Shown here: piece by piece, positions 32,076 through 41,928 of the stretch
How the letters are laid out: each line of letters opens with the position of its first letter
How positions within the stretch are numbered: position 1 is the stretch's first letter
Assembly (NCBI GenBank): GCA_937923145.1
Contig: CALAJT010000016.1
Span: 20,489 to 84,488 of the forward strand
Source: an uncultured Rubritalea sp.
GTDB lineage: Bacteria; Verrucomicrobiota; Verrucomicrobiia; Verrucomicrobiales; Akkermansiaceae
Direction: 5' to 3'
Length of the DNA stretch: 64,000 bases
Position numbers and translations under genes: made by a program
The notes under the pieces: model-generated
The model's database searches: none
The model's input: only the letters and a program-made list of their open reading frames with translations
What the model was told of the DNA's origin: nothing

Positions 32076-33935
32076 ATGAACACGAAGCCATCCAAAAGTA
32101 AGATCTATTCTCAGTCTTCTGATAATGGGCAGACTTGGAATGTCCCCGCTAAGAAAGGCGTGGGATTTCTCATGATATTCGGCTGCTTCTTTGCAGGGCT
32201 GCCGCTACTAGTTATGGCAGTAATGATTTATGCCCACTTATTTGGAACGGTTGAAAACTCAACTAACTGGGCAATCCTGGGGCTTTTTCTATTCTTAAGC
32301 ATGCCCATAATGATAGGTGGGTTATTCTTCTTTATCGGTCTAAAAATGCGCTACACTTCCTATGAGATAAGCGTAAATGATGGGTCCGTGAATCTAGTAA
32401 AAAAGTTCTTTAAGAAAGAAACTTCTGAGAATTTGGAAAGCGGTGAAGTGCATGGAGTTGGTCTGTATTCTAGTTTCAAAACAAATGGAAGGTCCAACTA
32501 TGGGCTTCTAGTAAAAGCTAGGTCAGAAAAAGACATCAAGTTCTCATGTGGATATAATGAATCTGAGCTACGTTGGCTGGCGAGCGAGATGTTAGCTGAG
32601 CTTGCAGAGCAAGGAGGCTTGCCTACGGAAGAGGAACTGGAAAAAACATATTTTAGCTCTAGCGATGGAGAATCTACTGATGATACAGAGAATCAATTTG
32701 CTAAAAATGGAGTTACCATTTCATTTTTAGATAAAGCTAATACTAGAAGTGGGAGTGGGAGTGATCAGTTTTTGATTGAGAAAAATGGCCCAGTAGTCGC
32801 CAAGACTATGATCTATGCAGGTTTATTTGGGATGCTCTTTAGTAGTGTGTTTATATGGGTCGGTTTCTGGGCTGACGATGGTGATCTCATCTTCGGGCTA
32901 GCTGGTATTTTTATTGCTACAGTCTCTATCGTATTTTTCATACTGGGATTATCTAAGCTCAAGACATCAGAGAAATTCACATTCAAAGCCGATACTATCA
33001 TTAAAGAAAAGCTACGTGGTGATGTAAGTAAGAGTAAAACAGTCTTTCAAAAATCTAGCTTTACGAAACTTAAGGTAGCATCCAGCGGTAAGAGTAATAA
33101 TGACACTCGCTATTCTGTGAAGCTAAGAGGAACTGGCGGGACTAAAGACTTAAAGCTATTCAACTGGGTAAGTCAGGAGGTCTCTGAAGTGGTAAAACTG
33201 AAAGTGAACGCATGGCTAAAACCATCAGTGTCTCCAATAACTACACCTGAAAAAACCACCTTTAACAGCGGATATGGAAGCGCCATGGTCACAGAAGCCA
33301 CACAGAAGCAAATTATAGAACGTGAATCTCTACCTCCAAAGATAGCCCCTGATGAAGTGCCCATATATTCATCAGCTATGAATCTAAAAGACATCAAAGG
33401 CGGTGCGTGGATACTTAGAATATTCCTCATGATCTTCTTATGTGTTGGACTGGGCTTAATTATTTTTGGTGTCCTCAGTATCAAAACTGCTAAGGACAGC
33501 GAGACTTGGCCAAGCGTGCAAGGAGTCATTTTAGACAGTAGAATAGCTATCAATCACGGTGATGATAGCACCACCTATGGAGCAGATGTGAGCTATAGAT
33601 ACGCAGTCGAGGGACATAAATACAAAGGTGATAAAGTCACTGTGAGCGAGATGAGCACCAGCAGTCAAACTAGAGCAAGTAAGATTGTACAACGCTATCC
33701 CATCGGTAAAAAAGTACCTGTCTACTATAACCCAAAGGAATCAGAAGACAGCGTTCTTGAAACAGGATTGAGTGATGGCAGTTGGTTATTACCTGGTATA
33801 GGTCTACTCTTCTTCATCGTCCCGCTTATTATTCTAATTATCACTGAAAAATCAAATCGAAAAGAGAACAAGAAACCCAAAGTGAACAGGAACTCTGTGA
33901 AGAGTATTGAAAGTCGCTATGGGAAGATGGGTTGA
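32076..33935 (+). CDS. multi-TM protein with DUF3592-like C-terminal domain
   Basis: SVQGVILDSRIA...ADVSYRYAVEGHKYKGDKVTV...YPIGKKVPVYYNPKESEDSVLE is DUF3592-like; several TM segments. Confidence 0.75.
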   Translation: MNTKPSKSKIYSQSSDNGQTWNVPAKKGVGFLMIFGCFFAGLPLLVMAVMIYAHLFGTVENSTNWAILGLFLFLSMPIMIGGLFFFIGLKMRYTSYEISVNDGSVNLVKKFFKKETSENLESGEVHGVGLYSSFKTNGRSNYGLLVKARSEKDIKFSCGYNESELRWLASEMLAELAEQGGLPTEEELEKTYFSSSDGESTDDTENQFAKNGVTISFLDKANTRSGSGSDQFLIEKNGPVVAKTMIYAGLFGMLFSSVFIWVGFWADDGDLIFGLAGIFIATVSIVFFILGLSKLKTSEKFTFKADTIIKEKLRGDVSKSKTVFQKSSFTKLKVASSGKSNNDTRYSVKLRGTGGTKDLKLFNWVSQEVSEVVKLKVNAWLKPSVSPITTPEKTTFNSGYGSAMVTEATQKQIIERESLPPKIAPDEVPIYSSAMNLKDIKGGAWILRIFLMIFLCVGLGLIIFGVLSIKTAKDSETWPSVQGVILDSRIAINHGDDSTTYGADVSYRYAVEGHKYKGDKVTVSEMSTSSQTRASKIVQRYPIGKKVPVYYNPKESEDSVLETGLSDGSWLLPGIGLLFFIVPLIILIITEKSNRKENKKPKVNRNSVKSIESRYGKMG

Positions 33936-33947
33936 AGTTAGAATAGA

Positions 33948-36900
33948 TCAGATAGATCTTAACATCCTAATACACTCGATAAGCTTCTTATGCGGATTCG
34001 TCGCTTTCAGCCTAGGGAACTTGGTTTGTGAGAGCATGATGTATTGGTTGTTTCTTGTTAGCATTAGGCGTTGGCCTTTGATTTCTATGCTGGTGATGTT
34101 GGCTTTTGAGGCAGCTATTTTTAGCTGGGTGGTGTCTAGGAGATTTTGGGCTGGGGATGGAAGTTTGCCATATTGGTCTTCCCAGGTGTCGCGAAGCTGG
34201 GAGATTACTTTTTCGGAGGATGCTTCGGCTAGTTGCTTGTAGGCTCGGATACGCATCGTTGGCTCCGTCATGTAGTGAGCTGGGATGAAACAGTCTAGTT
34301 CCTGACTTGAAATTGGTGATTCAAGTTTAGTTGATTGCTGCTTTGCCGTTTCGGTGAAGTTGATGAAGTCGGCTCTGAGGGTAACGTCTATGCGGATGGC
34401 GTTTCTGTTGCCTCGGAGGCGCTCGATGGACTGGCGGAGGAGCTGGCAGTAGAGGTCGAATCCTACGCTGGAGATGTGGCCACTTTGCTTGGTGCCTAGG
34501 AGGTTGCCTGCACCTCGGATTTCTAGGTCTCGCATAGCGATCTTGAAGCCTGATCCTAGGGCGGTGTATTGCTTGATGGCGTTGATGCGCTTGGTGGCGT
34601 CACCTCCTACTGTGAGATCGCGCGGGATGAGCAGGATGGCATAAGCGTTCTGCCCTGCTCTGCCTACACGACCTCGAAGCTGGTAGAGATCTGATAGTCC
34701 GAAGCGGTCTGCACGGTCGATGATGATGGTATTCGCATTAGGAATGTCGATGCCACTTTCGATGATGGTGGTAGCTAGGAGGATGTCTGCTTCACCTTTG
34801 ACGAAGGTGCGCATGACTTGCTCTAGCTCGTCCTTAGGCATCTGTCCGTGCCCGATGACGATCTTCGCCTCGGGGCAAAGTGCGTGGATTTTGTCCCGCA
34901 TGATTTCGATGGTTTGGACGCGATTATGGAGGAAAAAAGTTTGTCCGCCACGAGCCATTTCTCGGGTGATGGCGGTGCGTATAATGCGTTCGTCATAGCC
35001 ACAGATGGAGGTCTGGACTGGGACTTTGTTAGGCGGTGCGGTGTCGATGGTGGACATGTCCCGTGTGCCCATGAGTGCTAGGTAGAGAGTTCTTGGAATC
35101 GGTGTTGCAGAGAGTGTTAGAAGGTCGATTCCAGCGAAGAGTTCTTTGAATTTTTCTTTGTGCTTTACTCCGAAGCGTTGCTCTTCATCGATGATGGCGA
35201 CTCCTAAGTCTTTGAAAGAAATATCGTTCGATACTAGGCGATGAGTCCCAATGACAATGTCTACTGATCCGTCTGCTAATCCTTGAATAGTAGAACGTAT
35301 TTCTGCTGGTTTACGGAAGCGGTTGAGGAGGTCTACGCGTATCGGGTAGTCGCTCATACGCTCGCGAAATGTGCGCCAGTGTTGCTCTGCTAGGACTGTG
35401 GTGGGGACTAGGATGGCGACTTGCTTACCGCCTGTGACTGCCTTGAATGCGGCCCGGATGGCTACTTCTGTTTTGCCAAATCCTACGTCGCCACAGATGA
35501 GACGATCCATCGGTTTCGGGCATTCCATGTCTGCCTTAGTATCCTGGATAGAGGTGAGCTGGTCTGGGGTTTCGGTGTAGCGGAATGAGTTCTCGAACTC
35601 CCACATCCATTTAGTGTCTGGTGGGTGTCCTTTGCCTTTGCTGACTTGGCGTTCGGCTTGGAGGCGGAGTAGCTGGGCGGCGTAGTCCATGATGGACTTC
35701 TCTGCGGACTTTCTGATGCGTGCCCATTTGGCGTCACCAAGCTTTGTGAGTGTGGGGGTCTTGCCGCCCATGCCTACGTATTTGGCTAGAAGGTGGGCTT
35801 GGTCTATAGGGACAGAGAGGATGGCTTTGTCACGGTAGCGGATGTTGATCTCCTCTGTGCCATCTTGGTCAGTGCTGATGTCTTGGAATCTTCCGATACC
35901 GTATTCGGTATGGACTACGAGGTCACCTCTTTCGATATCGAGAATGTCTGTTTGAGCTCTGGCTTTGGCTTGGTGATCTAAGTGCGTATTTTTGCGGTTG
36001 TTTGATGTCTGGTATCTGCCGAATAGTTCTGCGGATGAGAGGACCGCTAATTTTACTGAAGGTATTGTAAATCCATGGGCTAGCTCACCTACCGTGACTT
36101 CTACTCCATCTAGAATCGACTCTCCCATGAGTTCTTTGAAGCGCTCTATCTCTCCTTTGTTAGAGAAAATGAGATGAATATTCCAGTCATCGGTGTTCCA
36201 TTCTGTTAGCTGCTTAGTAAAGGCATGGCGCTTGTTCTGCTGGAGTACGAAGTCGCCTGCTTCGAACGCTCCCAGTGGAGAGGGATTGATAGAGAGTCCA
36301 GCTAATGGATCTGTAGTGATTTCTAGGGAGTGTTTGACCTCGCTGGGGAGATCGTGTTCTCCTGTGTAGATAATTAGATCATTTTTTCCAATGTAGTCTG
36401 CTACTGTGGCGGTGTCTTCAGTTTCTGTTAGATGGAATTTTATCTGCTGGAGTTTTTTAATCGATGTCTGGGTATTGAGATCGAATTCGCGGATGGATTC
36501 TATTTCTGTGTCGAAAAATTCTAATCTAACAGGTAGAGGTGCCTGCCATGTATAAACATCCAGGATTCCTCCACGGAGTGCGTATTGACCTCGGTTATGG
36601 ATGTGGTCTACACGTTCGAATCCTACTTGCTCGAAGGTGGCTATGAGAAGGTCTGGTTCTATTTCGTCCCCTACCTTGATAGCATTCCCCTGCTGAGAAA
36701 TCTCTGCTGGTGGTGGGCAGGGTGACTCTAGGTTTGTAGTGATTACTATGGTTGACTGAGCAGCATTCTTTTCTAATGAGGATATCAGCGAAAGGGTGTG
36801 AAGACGGTCAGCATTCGTCTCAGGATCATCTAGTTCGGTAGCCGTGGTGTCTGTTTTCTTATCTAACAGAATGAGACCATTCGCATTCCAGAGATCCATT

Positions 36901-37193
36901 TCTGTGCGCAGAGTCTGGTGAAATCTTGGCTGGCTAGAGAGATACCATACGAGACTTTCTGGATATTTCTGCTGATACTGATGTGTGATGGCGGCTAGTA
37001 AAAAGGATAATCCTGAGTGATGGTCGGAGTCAGCTACGCAGATAGAATAAGCAACCGCTACAGAATTCACTTCTGAACTCGCTCTGGAATCTAGGCTCAT
37101 ATCATCCTCACCAGTTAGGCTCTGAGGCAATAGCTGCGAACAGAACTCTGGGTCATCAAATGCCTGATTGAGAGCGCAATGGTAGTGTTTCAT
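33948..37193 (-). CDS. mfd: transcription-repair coupling factor Mfd
   Basis: GDLVVHTEYGIGRF, DRLICGDVGFGKTEVAIRAAFKAV, AIIDEEQRFGVKHKEK, TLSATPIPRTLYLALMGTRDMS, YQLRGRVGRAG. Confidence 0.97.
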   Translation of the reverse strand: MKHYHCALNQAFDDPEFCSQLLPQSLTGEDDMSLDSRASSEVNSVAVAYSICVADSDHHSGLSFLLAAITHQYQQKYPESLVWYLSSQPRFHQTLRTEMDLWNANGLILLDKKTDTTATELDDPETNADRLHTLSLISSLEKNAAQSTIVITTNLESPCPPPAEISQQGNAIKVGDEIEPDLLIATFEQVGFERVDHIHNRGQYALRGGILDVYTWQAPLPVRLEFFDTEIESIREFDLNTQTSIKKLQQIKFHLTETEDTATVADYIGKNDLIIYTGEHDLPSEVKHSLEITTDPLAGLSINPSPLGAFEAGDFVLQQNKRHAFTKQLTEWNTDDWNIHLIFSNKGEIERFKELMGESILDGVEVTVGELAHGFTIPSVKLAVLSSAELFGRYQTSNNRKNTHLDHQAKARAQTDILDIERGDLVVHTEYGIGRFQDISTDQDGTEEINIRYRDKAILSVPIDQAHLLAKYVGMGGKTPTLTKLGDAKWARIRKSAEKSIMDYAAQLLRLQAERQVSKGKGHPPDTKWMWEFENSFRYTETPDQLTSIQDTKADMECPKPMDRLICGDVGFGKTEVAIRAAFKAVTGGKQVAILVPTTVLAEQHWRTFRERMSDYPIRVDLLNRFRKPAEIRSTIQGLADGSVDIVIGTHRLVSNDISFKDLGVAIIDEEQRFGVKHKEKFKELFAGIDLLTLSATPIPRTLYLALMGTRDMSTIDTAPPNKVPVQTSICGYDERIIRTAITREMARGGQTFFLHNRVQTIEIMRDKIHALCPEAKIVIGHGQMPKDELEQVMRTFVKGEADILLATTIIESGIDIPNANTIIIDRADRFGLSDLYQLRGRVGRAGQNAYAILLIPRDLTVGGDATKRINAIKQYTALGSGFKIAMRDLEIRGAGNLLGTKQSGHISSVGFDLYCQLLRQSIERLRGNRNAIRIDVTLRADFINFTETAKQQSTKLESPISSQELDCFIPAHYMTEPTMRIRAYKQLAEASSEKVISQLRDTWEDQYGKLPSPAQNLLDTTQLKIAASKANITSIEIKGQRLMLTRNNQYIMLSQTKFPRLKATNPHKKLIECIRMLRSI

Positions 37194-37282
37194 GGATTTA
37201 AAACAGTCGATTTATTTAGCACACATTGGAGGTATTTCAAACTGTAAGTTTTTTACATGATGGCTAGCAATACGGTTTAAAT

Positions 37283-38293
37283 ATGATATTAGGGTTAGGT
37301 ATGAAATGCATTACATGGTTTATCCCTCTCTTAGTTGCCGCTGGTATCGCAGCAGTCGTGTCCTGTAGCAGTGATCCTAGCTATTCGAGTTATAATGGTG
37401 GAAACAGTAGCGTCTCTTCCAATAATCCAGGAATGAGCTCAGGAAGATCAGCCATGTCTCCAAGTACTCTCCTGCGCGAGATCAATATCAGAAAAGATCT
37501 TATCCCATCTAGAACCCATGCCCGCAGAGAAAATAAGAGTATGAGACCACGCTACATCACCATTCATAGTACGCAGAACTATAGTCCAGCAGCTGATGCC
37601 ATGCAGCATAGTAGAGCTCTAAAAAATGGTAAATTACGTGCTTATAAGCGCAAGGGTGGCAACAGGATCGGCTACCTCTCTTGGCACTACAGTATTGATC
37701 AAGGTCGCGTGGTGCAACATTTACCAGATAATGAGCAGGGTGAGCATGCGGACTTCGATGGTCCTGGTAATAACTATTCACTAGGTCTCGAAATGTGCGA
37801 GAACCGTGGCAACAGCCGAGCTGCTACTATGGAGAGAACTGCTAAACTAGCAGCCTACCTCATGTATAAGCACAACATCCCTATCAGTGGTATCAAAGCG
37901 CACTATCACTGGACTCGTCGTGGGCTCAGTAAGCCTAATAAGAACTGCCCACACTATCTGATGACCAATGGTAGACCTGGAGCTAAGTGGTTTGCTTTTG
38001 TAAAGAAGATCGAGGGCTACCACAGAATGATAAGTCAGCCTGCCAGAAAAGTGACTGTGCCTCTTCCTGTTCCAACTCCTACACCGATTCCTATCCCCGT
38101 AGTGCCTGCTCCATCTCAGTCGCCGTATTATCCGCCGACACAGCAGCCTTACTCACAATCACCGTATTCTAATCCACAGTATACACAATACCCACAGAGA
38201 CAGGCACAGCCTGCTGCGGCTTACCCTAGACAGACGTACAATACCCCTAGCAGCTCTACTAATAATCCTTATGGAGTTCCTAGCATACGCTAA
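37283..38293 (+). CDS. N-acetylmuramoyl-L-alanine amidase (amidase_2) with Pro-rich tail
   Basis: PRYITIHSTQNYSPAADA, SWHYSIDQGRVVQHLPDNEQGEHA, IKAHYHWTRRGLSKPNKNCPHYL; repetitive P/Q/Y-rich C-terminus. Confidence 0.88.
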   Translation: MILGLGMKCITWFIPLLVAAGIAAVVSCSSDPSYSSYNGGNSSVSSNNPGMSSGRSAMSPSTLLREINIRKDLIPSRTHARRENKSMRPRYITIHSTQNYSPAADAMQHSRALKNGKLRAYKRKGGNRIGYLSWHYSIDQGRVVQHLPDNEQGEHADFDGPGNNYSLGLEMCENRGNSRAATMERTAKLAAYLMYKHNIPISGIKAHYHWTRRGLSKPNKNCPHYLMTNGRPGAKWFAFVKKIEGYHRMISQPARKVTVPLPVPTPTPIPIPVVPAPSQSPYYPPTQQPYSQSPYSNPQYTQYPQRQAQPAAAYPRQTYNTPSSSTNNPYGVPSIR

Positions 38294-38295
38294 AA

Positions 38296-38706
38296 ATGGC
38301 TATGGAGAGCGATACCTGGTATCAGTGTGACCGCTGCACTGCCTGCTGTAAATGGCCAGGGGATGTCAGAGTAGAAGATGATGAGATCGGCAAAATCGCT
38401 GATTTTCTAGGAATGGATGAAGATACCTTTATCCAGCAATTCACTCGGCTGAGAATGAACCGAAATGGGCTCTCATTGATCGAAAGAGAGAATCACGAGT
38501 GCATCATGCTAGAGAATGATCGGTGTATTATTCAGGAAGTGAAGCCATTTCAGTGCAAGGGATTTCCTAATCGTTGGAACTTCCCTGATTGGCAAAAAGT
38601 CTGCCAAGCCAAGCCAGTCCCTATGCAACAGGCTATTGATCTAGGACTAGTGGATGATGGAGATGTCTCAGCTGATCACGTAATCCGCGGTCGAGATTTG
38701 ACTTAA
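38296..38706 (+). CDS. YkgJ-family cysteine cluster protein
   Basis: YQCDRCTACCKWPGDVRV, CIMLENDRCIIQEVKPFQCKGFPNRWNFPDW. Confidence 0.88.
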   Translation: MAMESDTWYQCDRCTACCKWPGDVRVEDDEIGKIADFLGMDEDTFIQQFTRLRMNRNGLSLIERENHECIMLENDRCIIQEVKPFQCKGFPNRWNFPDWQKVCQAKPVPMQQAIDLGLVDDGDVSADHVIRGRDLT

Positions 38707-38805
38707 ACTCTGATTCTTAAAAAAAATCATAAAATAGGTAAAAAGATCTTGCAGAACTCTGCTGAATATGGTTTTTTGCGCCCGCGCTAGTCGCACCCAT
38801 TAAGC

Positions 38806-38885
<80 letters not shown>

Positions 38886-38903
38886 AAAATCAGAAATGTA
38901 ACT

Positions 38904-38940
38904 AAAAAGCCTTACAGTATATAGCTGTAGGGCTTTTTTG
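38904..38940 (+). terminator. element-borne terminator downstream of reconstituted tRNA-Glu
   Basis: AAAGCCTTACAG-TATATAG-CTGTAGGGCTTTTTT. Confidence 0.85.
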
Positions 38941-39008
38941 TGCCCTTTTCACAAAATCCCGTCCTGTCTCTAAAATGCCCCAAAATGCAGGTTTTTGCGC
39001 TATCTGAG

Positions 39009-39028
39009 ACGGGACATGAAACGGGACA
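39009..39028 (+). repeat. paired direct repeat ACGGGACA at left end of element
   Basis: ACGGGACA at 39009-39016 and 39021-39028 (12 bp offset). Confidence 0.75.
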
Positions 39029-39392
39029 AATATTCTGAATTGATTTCAGATAATAATTAAATGATCTTAATTAAGCTGAATTGATTAGAATAAAGTTTCT
39101 ACTATTCAATCAATTGACCTCAGCTTGTCTCTGAAGAGCTAGGCTATTGAGCTAACCAATCAAAGGGGGGGGTAAAGAGACTCCCGCTTGTTTTATAAGC
39201 ATAGGGCTACCCTTTGCTGAACTAAACCACACAAAGTCCACTTGCTCTCCGTCATCTATACCTAAGAGTATATAGAGAAAATACACTATCGTAGTTATTT
39301 CTATTTAACGCACATCAGCGAAATCTATTCTAATAAGTCTATGTAATTTTCTCTTCACAAAAGGAAAAACATAAATATATAATCTCAATGTT

Positions 39393-40064
39393 ATGAATAT
39401 TAAAATCGCCCTCTTATTATCGTTATTTTCCACACTGTTTCCATCTTGCTCCAGCACCTCACAAAATAAATCTGTCGCTATCAAATCAAAAGCCACTGAA
39501 ACTTTTAGGATCAATGAAGGCTACAAAAGACATGTGCTAACAAGAGATCAAGCTGCTCATCTAAAAAAGAGACTAGCTAGTTCTAATCTTCCTAACTCAG
39601 CATTATCTGCCAGAGACAAAAGCATAATTTTAAGCAAATTAACCTCAGTAAGTAAAAACAATCCCTTCATAGATATAAATCGTGATTTCAATAACAATCT
39701 TATCAGCAAAAAACAATGGGAGTATAGAACTAAGAAAACAAATCAAGCTCTAGCGAACCAAAGTCATATAGCACGACAAAAAACGAATTATAGCCGTGGC
39801 AGAGATTACTCAAGAGAATTTGCCATGGCTTCACAGCAATCAGATAGGAATGCTGCTATTAATAACGCCGCAGTCATCGGAGCTGCGAGCCGTGGATTTT
39901 CAAATATAGGTAACACCTCTTATAGCCAACCAAAACCCACTTCATATGGTATCTATAACAATAATGGTATTCAAACAGGCACATTAAGCCCAATCAAATA
40001 TTCGGGTATAGGTGGAGTGGGTGTAGGTTCTTCAAATGGAATAAGCTACGCTAGAGGTTATTAA
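39393..40064 (+). CDS. putative lipoprotein of unknown function (element cargo)
   Basis: Signal peptide MNIKIALLLSLFSTLFPSC with lipobox-like cysteine; Asn/Ser/Gly-rich C-terminus. Confidence 0.65.
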   Translation: MNIKIALLLSLFSTLFPSCSSTSQNKSVAIKSKATETFRINEGYKRHVLTRDQAAHLKKRLASSNLPNSALSARDKSIILSKLTSVSKNNPFIDINRDFNNNLISKKQWEYRTKKTNQALANQSHIARQKTNYSRGRDYSREFAMASQQSDRNAAINNAAVIGAASRGFSNIGNTSYSQPKPTSYGIYNNNGIQTGTLSPIKYSGIGGVGVGSSNGISYARGY

Positions 40065-40087
40065 GTATATTTAATGAATCAATTGAA

Positions 40088-40201
40088 GGTAATTAAAAAC
40101 CCTTACAACAATTATAATTACCTGTTCTGAAGAAGTCTAAGGTAATTGATCACTCTTTTAAGTTCATAGCTATTTTAAAGAGATCAGGGCTGGTAATTGA
40201 T
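40088..40201. repeat. iteron-like GGTAATT(G/A)A cluster
   Basis: GGTAATTA 40088, inverted TAATTACC 40115-40122, GGTAATTGAT 40141 and 40192. Confidence 0.55.
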
Positions 40202-40280
40202 TTGTTCATATATAGGGGATATGTGATGAATATATGATAGGCAATTCATCTAAAACATGTTATGGTAGTTTCAGAAAATA

Positions 40281-40802
40281 ATGAAAGATACTACCAATAA
40301 AAAGACTGAGCGTAGCAAGTTAGACTTGGCTGTCATCCGTGTGCTAGTCAGTGAAGGCGTAACTACTCCCGCAATTATCGCTAAGCATGTCACATGTAAC
40401 CTCAGAACAATAGGTAAGCATTTGAAGACTATATCCATGGAGCTTACCACCAAGGCGAATAAATCTACGCTTTTTGACGTGTTCTCTTACCCTAAGGTGA
40501 ATCTGGTTAAAGAACGAGACCAGCAAATGAAAGACCTTAAAAACGAGTCCTCAGCCTTATCAAAAGCATTAATAGAGCATGAGGCTGGAACTAGAGACTG
40601 GCTTGCTATCCATAAGCAATTACTCAGCACCCGTAATGAATTGAATAAAATCTCAGGCTTACAAATGGCTTTAGATGTAGCCAAGGCAGGGACAATGAAG
40701 AATCTAGATAAGCAGGCTAAACCAGCAAAGCCTGTTAATCCACGTATTGTAGGCTATCAGCCCGCATCCATCACTAAGAAAAAAAGATGTCTGAATGACT
40801 AA
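40281..40802 (+). CDS. HTH-containing protein with helical C-terminal region (element)
   Basis: LDLAVIRVLVSEGVTTPAIIAKHVTCNLRTIGKHLKTI HTH-like; coiled C-terminal half. Confidence 0.65.
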   Translation: MKDTTNKKTERSKLDLAVIRVLVSEGVTTPAIIAKHVTCNLRTIGKHLKTISMELTTKANKSTLFDVFSYPKVNLVKERDQQMKDLKNESSALSKALIEHEAGTRDWLAIHKQLLSTRNELNKISGLQMALDVAKAGTMKNLDKQAKPAKPVNPRIVGYQPASITKKKRCLND

Positions 40803-40840
40803 AACCACTATTTTGCTCCTTAGGGGCGCTGCCTTTCTTC

Positions 40841-41659
40841 CTACTTTAGCCTCTTAACACCTATCGAATTTGACATTCTTTCGACTTTCATTCTCCAACC
40901 TCCATACTCAGAAGGATAAATCAGAACATTAGGCGAGAATTCATAATTATATTCATAGTCGTATTCGGATTGTTGCCATATTTGTCCATTCCTTAGCTTA
41001 AAGATAGTATCTCCATCCCAGCCTTCAAAATTTCCATCTATCTGACTATTAAAAGCACTCGCTGTATAAGCTCCATTAGATGCCGTAAGTGTGCGACTCC
41101 TCGGTACTGCCACATATTTTCTTTGCGCTGGTTGAGGTTTTGCCCATGATATCTTTTCCTCTTTTACTCTTCGTTTAAGGGTGCTCTCAATACTCGTCTT
41201 AGTGTGATTGCTATTGGAGGCTTGAGATAGACTGAATACTCCACGTTGTTGACCTAAATTCCTGAAGTTTTCAACAATAAACGCCCCCTTAAAATAGCTC
41301 CCTTGGATCTTTCCTTTAAAATGGATAGCTGGACCTATTCCGCTTTCTGGGAGCTTGGTGAACGAACAAGTATCTCCAGTAATGAGACCATTGAATCTAC
41401 CTGAGCCATTTAGAGGTTTTGCGACAATCATAATACCATTCACTACACCTGTAGAATGAGAGTAATCATTAATGTGTAATAAAACTTTAGCATTACCTCC
41501 ATGTGTTTTATTTGAAACAACACCTTCAAGGATCGAGCCTTTAATTATTAAACTTTGCTCGTAACTGCTACTACTCTGGTTAGCTAGATTGGGCTGGTTA
41601 GAGCAAGATGCAGAAAGGATGGGAATCACTATAAGAGAGAGTAGCTTGGCATATTTCAT
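40841..41659 (-). CDS. putative lipoprotein of unknown function (element cargo)
   Basis: MKYAKLLSLIVIPILSASC lipobox-like; no recognised family. Confidence 0.65.
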   Translation of the reverse strand: MKYAKLLSLIVIPILSASCSNQPNLANQSSSSYEQSLIIKGSILEGVVSNKTHGGNAKVLLHINDYSHSTGVVNGIMIVAKPLNGSGRFNGLITGDTCSFTKLPESGIGPAIHFKGKIQGSYFKGAFIVENFRNLGQQRGVFSLSQASNSNHTKTSIESTLKRRVKEEKISWAKPQPAQRKYVAVPRSRTLTASNGAYTASAFNSQIDGNFEGWDGDTIFKLRNGQIWQQSEYDYEYNYEFSPNVLIYPSEYGGWRMKVERMSNSIGVKRLK

Positions 41660-41928
41660 AAATAGTTAAATACGAACTTCACTAAGCCCTGTCAATTAGC
41701 ATCCTCTGAGCAAGGATTTTCTAATTTTGGTTAAGTCATATTATATTGATTATGAATGGTTGAATTGTCACTACTGGAGATTTCTACTATCCTGTGGTGA
41801 AAGTAGGATACGATATAAGTTATAACGTGAGCTTCATGGGAATGCCAGTTAGATAGGTCATCTCTAATGCTTTACTTACTTCCCCTTTGATCCCCCCCCC
41901 CCCTACCATGCGATTAGTTTTGTCCACC

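Noticed and set aside
34720-36177. Multiple plus-strand ORFs inside mfd
   Set aside because: Antisense to a clearly intact Mfd reading frame.
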